DNA from: Vandiemenella viatica
Taxonomy: Eukaryota > Arthropoda > Insecta > Orthoptera > Morabidae
DNA length: 64,000 bases
Assembly: GCA_031002005.1 (NCBI GenBank)
Contig: CM061919.1
Coordinates: 15,571,687 to 15,635,686, forward strand
Direction: 5' to 3'
Below the pieces are notes generated by a model. It saw only the letters and a program-made list of their open reading frames with translations, was not told where the DNA came from and did not search any database. The translations under genes were made by a program, and so were the position numbers. Shown in pieces: positions 56,202 to 64,000 of this stretch (the first letter of the stretch is position 1; each line of letters opens with the position of its first letter).

Positions 56202-59200
56202 GCATTATCCTAAGCTAACACGTAACATGCTGGCCTGCCAAACCTAAATTATCTACAATATCCTCAATTACTTTAAGGGTTTCATGGTTTCTTAACCCAT
56301 AACTGTGGGTAACCTCTAGTGCAGCGCACCCTCGTTACCGCTATTTCCCTATTTATGAAAAAATAAGGTTTAACCTGAGCATGCACTAACTTATCCCACC
56401 TCATTCCTTCATAAGGCAGGCCCAGCATGTTATGTCTTAGCTTATGTGTTAACCTCTAGTGCATCCCACCCTCATTATATATATAAAGTTATCGCCTCTC
56501 ATGCTCTACCAATTTTATGAAAAATAAGAACTAACCTATTCCACCTTCATGATAGTGGTTTTATTATGACTTGTGTGTTCGTTAATGTGTCTGATACGTT
56601 ATGTCAGCACCTTTGATCGAATACATTCAGTTCTGTGATGCACACATATTTTGCTTTCATCCTTTGCTCACCCTATCATGATTGGAAGATTGTATGAGTT
56701 GTGAATACTCATCACATAGTTTTCCTAACCTTTTCCCCTTTGATCGATAACATCTGTAGTTTTCATCCTTTGCACTCCCTGACGGTAATGTGATGTGTGT
56801 GTTGGAGGGTCCGTGAAGGTTTGTCTGGGAACTGTCGCTACAGCCGAAACATACATTTTTGTACATATATGACACTTTTCTGTAGCCAGTTGTAGTAATG
56901 AAAAACACATCATATAGTTGTGCACTGCACTCTGTGGTGCACGCAGGTGTAATTGTCATGTCAACCAACGACATCTTGTTTTGGAAGGAAATTACGTAAT
57001 TTTGGCAATATTTTACGTGTTTTAATCATTTTTTATGAAATTAAAGGGAAGTTATAGGATTTTCATGCTTCTTACTAAAACTGTATATTTTTCACGAAAT
57101 TATGCTTCTCTCTTGCTCCCTGTAATGCTCGATACTTTGTTCTATTTCTCTGACTGGTCAGTTTTCATTATTTTTTTTATCTATTTTGCACATTTTCACA
57201 CTTTTTAATAATATTCGTGGAAAGTGGCACATACTTAGTACTTATATCCGGAAAAACTTTTTGTCTTATCGAGTGTTGGTGTCTATTACGATTGGGTCTT
57301 AAGACTAGTAAGTGATGAAGGACTCATGAAAAATAACTTGATAAAGGACTTTTTAGGGGCGAGTGGTGGTGGGTGTAATCCTGTGAAATCTTGTTTGTGG
57401 AAGACCGCTTGTCCCATAGTTCACCAATATGGCCTCTGATGCTAGTTTAAACGTGCGTGAAGCGAAACTTAGCAACATGAGGTATATAGGCTCTCATTAT
57501 AAATGAAGACTATTTTGCAAAACGCAACGGGTATAAGACGTATTTCGTGAAACGTCGATTTCAATTTGCACCATACAGCTACTCAAATTGTGGAGACGAT
57601 TAGCTGACGCTGTAAACATGTCACTTTTAAATCAAACACTTATAATTTTGTCACCTATAATTTCACCGAGAGTGTTGGCCTCTCATTCAGGAGGATACCG
57701 GTGTGAATCCCGATCTAGGCATACGGATTAGGGTTTTCTATGCATGTGGGTGAATGGATAGCTGTTGTAACCATTTATGAATGAAGTGGATATTTCTCAC
57801 TCTGGTTGAAAACATACCTAAAGTAAGGTCTAATTTTTGAGGATTCACCCACGAAGGATCTGCTCCGGGGAAAGGTTACGAGTTTATACCACAAGAGATG
57901 TACCTAAGCACAAAATGTAGCATCTCCACTGGTTAACTGGTATTCAGCAAAAATAAAAATAATAAAAATGTTACAGGTTCGGTCGGTCTCGAGCCAGAAT
58001 GCACACTTTTTGCCCCGTAACCCAGCAAACTCCACAATCAGGGTGCAATTCGCATCGTCCTTCATAACACCGACAACCTTTTCACTATGGAACTCTACCT
58101 GCCAAGCTAACTGTGTCCATATAAAGTAATTTAGGACATCTAAACTGAGGAATGGTGAATTCTTAATGAAACTGATACATCCTCAGTCATCTTCTAACCA
58201 TACCAATCTATGACTTCTTTCGTAAAGCGAATATTACATAATTTTGGAGATGTTTTACCTGTATTCACTATGTTTTGCGGTTTTCATAACATTTCGGGAT
58301 TTTATGAGGTGGGGTGCGTAAGAGGATTGACGATGACTGTTGGGCGAGCGATAGCGCTCTGGCATCGCATTCGGGAAGCGACCATCCAGATTTAAGTTAT
58401 TTTTTTTCCACAGTTTCCTGAAATCACTCCAGGCGAATGCCCACTACACGCCTTGTCAAAGTATGCGGTAAATAGAAACAGAATGAGGATCGGACTGTTA
58501 ACTCAAGAAATTCCGAAACATCTGTCAATATTTGTGAGGCCGAGCATATTTTCATGATCCTTGACACTGGTGTGTGCATGTATAAGTTGTCAATATTCTG
58601 TAAGTCCTAAAATGTATATACTTTCGAAGTTTGTGCTTGGCACCTTTCCTAGCTTGTTCTTGAGTGGTGCAGTTCGTGACAGTTTTAGATACGTGCCAAT
58701 CCCCGACAATATGCTATGCATCTGTTACCGCTGTTTCTGCAGAAAGTATGCATTCTTCCATTTTTCCAACTAACTGTGGTCTGTACCGTATTTTTCGCAT
58801 GTGTCGGGATAAGAACTATTCAGCTGTGCCCTTTGGAGGTTGTACACGAGATCCATTTAGTATACGAAACAGACTCGTATACTGGCACGGACGAAAAATT
58901 TCATGAATGATCTAACATGATCTAGAACTTAGTGGATGCTATTTTCGGTGAATTTCTGTATTGCGACTGTAGACATTTTGAAATCAGTGTAAGGTGAGGT
59001 AATTTTTCACGCGTTTGACTGCCAGCTACTTGAAGAGTGAAGATCAGATATGGGACCTTAAACTTGCTACGCTCCTGGCTAAGGATTTGAATATCAGTTA
59101 TTAGAACTTCGGTAACTCCATTATCTGCCGCCAGTGTTTAATGCTGGTATCTCAGCGCTAGAAATCAAGAACCTAAGTACTGAGGCATATCGCCTGTTTC

Positions 59201-60557
59201 ATAAAATTTAGAGTTTTATGAAAAAAGTTAAGCTCCAAGTCAGAAAAGTTTTGCAGGCATGACGGTTAGACTCCGAGATTTACGCTGTAAAACGGTTTAC
59301 ATTCCTACTTACAGTTGCAATATTCCTTTTAAAATGTGGCTTGTAGTCTATTTCAAAACCTTCTTAAGCCAAGAATATTTTTTTGCCACCAGAACTCAAA
59401 AAGCAATGTTCTGTTTACTACTGTAAATTACCGCGAGTTGTGTCATATGGATGTTTTGCGCCTCCAAATTTTTTATTTTTTTTTTAATTGTTTAGAAAGA
59501 CATTGTAAGTGTTTAGTTACGGATCTATTTCAGTTGACAAATAAACCATTGCTTCAAATGAGTCGGTTCTTAGGTTTCAAACTCTAGGTTATTTTAATAA
59601 AACGCATATGCCATCTTTCATCTAAAGAATAAAGTGCACCTTAAATTCACTAACTCGTATCTCATTCGAAACATAAAAGTTTACACAACATTGTTAATTA
59701 CAATCTTTAAATTAAAATTTACTGCACTTTGATACTTTTAAACGTATTACAACCAACATGCAACATTCAAAGCATCAAAAAATCGCTGGAATCTTTGGTT
59801 TGAACATTCCAAGACTTACGTGGAAACGAACGGTCATTCGGTGGTACTGTAATTTTATTAGCAGGTGATATTCGACAGGCATAACCAACTATTCCGCATT
59901 CCACCGATGACTTCTTTCGTGGAGCAAATATTACATAATTTTTATGACTGTTGTACAAACGCCATTTCCGTCAATATCTCGTGATATACTATGTACGTTT
60001 CTTTTATCAGCATGACACCCAGTATATTCTAGTCAAAAAGCTATGTCCAACAGAGTGATGATATACTCTGTACGTTTGCTCTGATTTTCTTAATTTTAAT
60101 ACATTTTTTCATGAAATTATGGCAGTCAAACGCGTGAAAAATTCCCTCACTTTACACTGATTTCAAAATGTCGCAATACAGAAATTTGATATTTTATCAG
60201 CATGACACCCAGTATATCATAGTCAATAAGTTATGTCCAACAGAGTGATCATTGCAATGCATTGTTATAAAAAAACTATAAAAACCGAATCGAAGATGCA
60301 ATAATTTATTACATCACCGACTATATCGTTACTTTTTAAAGTCTCGTAGCCTCGGCAATATGTTGGATGTCTGAGGACAAGCTTAGACTTTGGTCGATAC
60401 TCTGAAAAGAAAAGTTCAGAAACCATTCGAAGCGTTAAATGTGGTAACGGATTTGTATGTACCGTTTTGTGCTTAGACCGCTGGTGTAAATATTTGTTGT
60501 ACATTTTATTACTGTTGTACAAACGCCATTTCCGTCAATATCGCGTGATATACCATG
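56202..60557. other. Interior of the Polinton-like element: repeats, no genes
   Basis: Holds a ~120-bp direct repeat (GTTAACCTCTAGTGCA-type, near 56335 and 56450) and tRNA-like SINE scraps (57655-57730, 58330-58450). It also has an inverted pair 58951-59024 / 60121-60186, a direct pair 60003-60057 / 60190-60246, and a segment 59293-59395 repeated at 61482-61590. Frames are short; a 105-codon minus frame at 56657-56974 has no recognisable domain. Confidence 0.6.
58951..60186. repeat. Nested inverted repeat inside the element
   Basis: 58951-59024 and 60121-60186 are reverse complements (shared ATTTCTGTATTGCGAC and TTTTTCACGCGTTTGACTG), differing by a 6-bp indel and a few bases. Spacer about 1.1 kb. 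Confidence 0.8.
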
Positions 60558-61375
60558 GCATAAGTATTCAGGGAGAAAAAATCAGTATGCTACGATTTGC
60601 GGATGACATTGTCTTATTAGCAGAGAGGGCTGAGGATATTGAGAAGTTATTGAATGGCATGAACAAAATACTGAAGGAAGATTTTGGACTGAATATAAAT
60701 CAAAGTAAAACAAAAGTGATGAAATGTAGCAGAAATGATACCAATACTAGCAGATTAAATATAAAAATAGGATCGGATGCAATAGGAGAAGTGAGTGAGT
60801 TCTGTTACTTGGGAAGCAAAATTACAACCGATGGCCGAAGCAGGAATGATGTTACAAGCAGAATAGCATTAGCAAAAAGAGCCTTCATGAAAAAGAGAAA
60901 CCTTTTAGTTTCAAATATTGATCTAGGAATTAGAAAGAACTTCTTAAAACTCCATGTGTGGAGCACAGCACTTTACAGTAGCGAAACATGGACTTTAGGA
61001 ATACCGGAAAGAAAGAAACTTGAAGCATTTGAAATGTGGTGCTACAGAAGAATGCTGAAAATTAGGTGGACAGACAAAGTAAGAAATGAACGAGTTTTGG
61101 AAATGATGGGTGAGAAAAGAAGTTTATGGAAGAAGCTTACAGGAAGAAGAGACAGGCTGGTAGGTCATATTTTGAGACATGCTGGACTGGTTAATTTGTT
61201 AGTGGAGGGAACAGTCGAAGGTAAGAACTGTAGAGGTAGACAGAGATTAGAATATATGAAGCAGATAATTGAGGACGTGGGTTGTAAGTGGTATGTAGAA
61301 ATGAAGAGGCTAGCACAGGATAGGAAGGGATGGAGGATTGCATCAAACCAGTCTAAAGACTGACGACAGCAAAAA
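60558..61375 (+). mobile_element. RTE-type LINE, 5'-truncated, with 6-bp target duplication
   Basis: One open frame runs to TGA 61361-61363. It starts inside the reverse transcriptase at M-L-R-F-A-D-D-I-V-L-L-A-E with the catalytic F-A-D-D intact. It continues with I-N-Q-S-K-T-K-V-M, F-C-Y-L-G-S-K-I-T, T-A-L-Y-S-S-E-T-W-T-L, F-E-M-W-C-Y-R-R-M-L-K-I and a C-terminal R-G-R-Q-R-L segment, the pattern of RTE-clade elements. The 3' end A-C-C-A-G-T-C-T-A-A-A-G-A-C-T-G plus a short A-rich tail is also typical. ACCATG is duplicated at 60552-60557 and 61376-61381. About 270 element codons remain; endonuclease and most of the polymerase are missing. The lack of stops indicates a young insertion. Confidence 0.9.
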
Positions 61376-61579
61376 ACCATGTACGTTTCTCTGATTTTTT
61401 TTCTTAATTTTAATGCTTTCTTTCATGAAATTAAACAACTTTCATAGTAATTTACAATATTTACAGAACGTAAAAAAAACGGTTTACATTCCTACTTACA
61501 GTTGCAATGTTCCTTTTAAAATTTTAAAACGTCACTTGTAGTCTATTTTTAAAACCTTTTTGAGCCAAGCATATTTTAT

Positions 61580-63368
61580 GCCATCAGAAATTTGGGAATG
61601 TATGTGTAATCGAGCATACTATGATGCATACTTTTCATACTACACCAAGCATAATAGGTGAACGGTTAACGTACTGGTCTCGCATTCGGGAGGACGTGGG
61701 CTTGAATCTCAATCCGAGCTTCCAGATATACATTTTCAATGGTTTCCCGATATCACTCCATGTAAAGTACGTATAATATCTTCCCTGTTATCAAATCCTA
61801 AGGACCTAACGGTGGGTGAACGGTTAACGTTCTGGCCTCGCATTCAGATTTGGGTTTTCCATGGTTTCCTGAAATCACTCCAGGTGAATGTTGTGATGCT
61901 TCCTTCAAAAGGCTATGGCCGAATTCGTTCTCGTCCAATGTGTCCACATATTGCGCAAAACTAAACTCACTGAAATTTTGGAAAATTACCTTTGGAGGGG
62001 GGCGTTAAACCTTGAGGTATCTTTCGGAAGATTAGGCCTGAATGGGCCAGCACCAGGTTTCTCTCTCTCTCCCTTCTTCGTCTCTCACTGTATTGATTAA
62101 TAATAATATTAAAAAATGGCTAGCCTGAACATATACACTACTATTACTATGCGTACCATTCGTACAAAATTTAAACAACACATTTATAAATTTGTCCTGT
62201 GTCATATAAGAGTTCGCGTTGACTCCAGACAACAAACGACTTTAGACACAGGAATGGACGGGGCACAGGGAAGAGGGATGAATTCAACCATTGCCTTTTT
62301 GAAGGAATCATCCCTGGGGTAATTTCGGGAATCAATGGAAAACCGAAATCTCGATGGTAGGACGGGAATTCGAACTCACGTGGCCAGAGCGTAGAGGGGA
62401 AGCTGAAGATTTGTTATGCTAAGGCTGTGTCCATAAACCACGTAACTCCGTTTTGGACTCCTCTTAACTCCCCTCCCCTCCCCGACCCGTGGCTTTTGCG
62501 TCTACCCGAACATTGTGGATGGGGACGTTAAGCCTGTTCGGTATCTTTCGGAAGAGTAGGCCGGAACCAAGTTTCACCCTCTCACTTCTTTATCTTACAC
62601 AATTCCTACCCGTTTTATTAAAACCGACTGAGTTTTGAAGCGTTCACCACTATATACGAAAATATGCTAATTATTTCAATAGTTACGATGAATTTGTAAA
62701 TAATTACTGTTTTAATAGCGCTTTACAGAAAAATGGTCATGTAACTGTGAAGGCAGGTGGCCGCAGGAGGGGTGACCTACAAAGAGATCCGGCAACCTCC
62801 AAGATAATTACGGAAATTGTCCGCAGGAAGTGGGATGGGTAAATAATAGGACGGCGGCATATAATTATAGGGCAGAGGCCTGCACACCAAGATAATGACG
62901 GTGAGCGGCGCCGGCGTGGCTGCAGGGGGCGCGGCGCGTGACCTACAAAGATAATGACGGTAAGAGGCGCCGTCGTGTCTGCAGGGGGCGTGGCGCGTGA
63001 CCTACAAAGATAATGACGGTCAGCGGCGCCGTCGGGGCGCGTGACCTACAAAGTGCCAGGTAGATAATGACCGGGCGGTGGCGTATAATTATAGGCCAGA
63101 GCCGCACAGTCGGCCGGGCGCCTAATTATAGGGGAAGCGGCCTGCACACCAAGATAATGACGGTAAGAGGCGCCGTCGTGTCTGCAGGGGGCGGGGCACG
63201 TGACCTACAAAGATAATGACGGTAAGCGGCGCCGTCGGGGCGCGTGACCTACAAACAGCCAGGTAGATAATGACAGGGCGGTGGCACCTAATTATAGGGG
63301 AAGCGGCCGCAGGGGGGCGGGGCGCGTGGCCTAATTATAGGGCGCGAAACCGGTGTTATTATACTACT
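61580..63368 (-). repeat. Right TIR of the Polinton-like element
   Basis: Inverted copy of 54623-56201, longer by an extra tRNA-SINE head segment (about 61650-61800). The copy at 61810-61930 matches the left arm's SINE. Ends in CTACT at 63368 followed by the AGCGTC duplication. Confidence 0.88.
62755..63350 (-). repeat. GC-rich minisatellite in the right TIR
   Basis: Mirror of 54640-55180, with one or more additional units (for example around 63125-63180), so the two arms differ in repeat number. Confidence 0.85.
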
Positions 63369-63374
63369 AGCGTC

Positions 63375-64000
63375 AGTGCTATTAGGTCCCGAGTGAGATA
63401 ATAGCGTCTACGAGGATTCGGTGGTGCGGCACGAGTCAAACGAAAAGTGCCACGTCATGGGAAAACGAGAGACCAGATTTACGTGTACGATTGATGACTG
63501 AATAGTCTGCCTGGCTCTGCCTTGAATATAATGGATTTATTGCCCATCATAAATGGGCATTATATTTAGACACGTTTTGGAAACACTATAGGGTCTACTG
63601 TTTACTGGAGACTACCGACCGACATAAACCGTTAGCGTGTGGCGGACGACCGAAGAACTTGTTGCGTGTTCCCAGTAAAGCTGCATGCTCGAAGACTGGT
63701 TTGGAGAATGTATCTACTGATAGCGCTTGCTACCAATATTACTAACTTTGTGATATTTTGTTTATCTGTTAAGCCATCGCGGGCGGAGCTGTGATTCGCT
63801 GAGAAACGTATGTACCACCGCATTGCGAAGAGAACAGTCTGTCGTCTGGTATGGGACAGGTGAGCGACGCGGACCGGTGAACAATTCACCACCTCGCGAC
63901 AGGCGGGGAACCGATGATCCCCGCGGCGCCATTCTGGATCGAAGAGTCATTTGACCTCGGTATCCCCTCACAGCGATAAAACTTCCTTCCTCATGAAAGT
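63375..64000. other. Right edge, no gene seen
   Basis: Mixed composition, GC-richer after 63780. The open frames here overlap one another and show no domain. Nothing supported. Confidence 0.4.

Larger units (their letters stand above)
54623..63368. mobile_element. Polinton/Maverick-like element with long TIRs, non-autonomous
   Basis: The left end AGTAGTATAATAACACCGG and right end CCGGTGTTATTATACTACT are exact reverse complements. AGCGTC is duplicated immediately outside (54617-54622, 63369-63374). AG...CT termini, a 6-bp target duplication and very long inverted repeats containing minisatellites are the defining features of Polintons/Mavericks. Total length is 8746 bp; TIRs are 1.58 kb (left) and 1.79 kb (right). 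I find no trace of protein-primed DNA polymerase B, retroviral-type integrase, packaging ATPase, protease or capsid genes in the interior, so it would be a non-autonomous derivative. A foldback element of another superfamily is the main alternative. Confidence 0.75.

Noticed and set aside
55616..62322. Pair of nearly identical 68-codon frames (55616-55822 minus and 62116-62322 plus) as a conserved gene
   Set aside because: Their similarity is explained by the inverted terminal repeats, and part of the frame is SINE sequence.

Overview
The window looks like a piece of an arthropod nuclear genome, most likely a large-genome hemimetabolous insect. This is inferred from the AT-rich background crowded with eukaryotic transposons, tRNA-derived SINEs repeated in the style of polyneopteran insects, exons with GT/AG borders separated by multi-kilobase introns, and an arthropod-type core promoter (TATA, TCAGTT initiator, DPE). 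There is no prokaryotic organisation: no operons, ribosome binding sites, rRNA or CRISPR. A run of exactly 1000 N (7697-8696) is a scaffold gap. | Host gene: four GC-richer segments on the minus strand (41145-41321, 34762-34853, 33754-34026, 25154-25282) have good splice borders, are open throughout and agree in intron phase (1/1, 1/0, 0/0, 0/0). I read them as internal exons of one gene at least 16 kb long: a glutamine-rich segment, a short Gly/Ser linker, a RING finger with exact SIAH/Seven-in-absentia spacing, then an acidic segment. Both ends of the gene are unidentified. Its introns hold Helitrons, Tc1, mariner, copia, LINE and SINE copies. | Orphan locus 10114-12740: an intact 151-codon single-exon ORF on the minus strand with a complete TATA-initiator-DPE promoter and a CRE-like palindrome. 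It seems to contain two copies of a PC4-like strand-strand-helix unit. A 45-codon ORF follows it, and a cysteine-rich coding remnant of unknown family runs convergently from the left. A GC-rich block with four GCCATCT-type motifs and a 53-bp-arm hairpin lie upstream. This is the most unusual coding region here and could be a domesticated or endogenous virus-like or transposon-derived cassette. | Right end 54623-63368: an 8.7-kb element with 1.6-1.8 kb inverted terminal repeats, AG...CT termini and a 6-bp target duplication (AGCGTC). These are Polinton/Maverick hallmarks, but no Polinton core gene is visible. Its TIRs carry a GC-rich minisatellite and a shared SINE insertion; its interior has nested inverted and direct repeats and a 5'-truncated RTE-type LINE with its own 6-bp duplication. 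| Other mobile elements, left to right: SINEs at 363-638, 9391-9763, 15113-15332, 19061-19309, 38205-38432 and 40200-40438; a PIF/Harbinger relic (2960-3745); Helitrons (4430-6295 plus, 30273-31526 minus); a hAT transposase remnant (7051-7555); a FLYWCH/MULE relic holding a 220-bp palindrome (19700-21232); the 3' end of a copia element (24573-24915); a Tc1 relic split by a hAT MITE (26440-27720); a MADF pseudogene (28753-28951); a Jockey/R1/I-type LINE (35850-38680); a mariner with TA duplication (39456-40991); two CR1/L2-type LINE fragments (43640-44460, 48239-49170); and hAT elements with perfect 8-bp duplications (51003-51422, 51774-52671). Intervening AT-rich stretches show nothing I can name.
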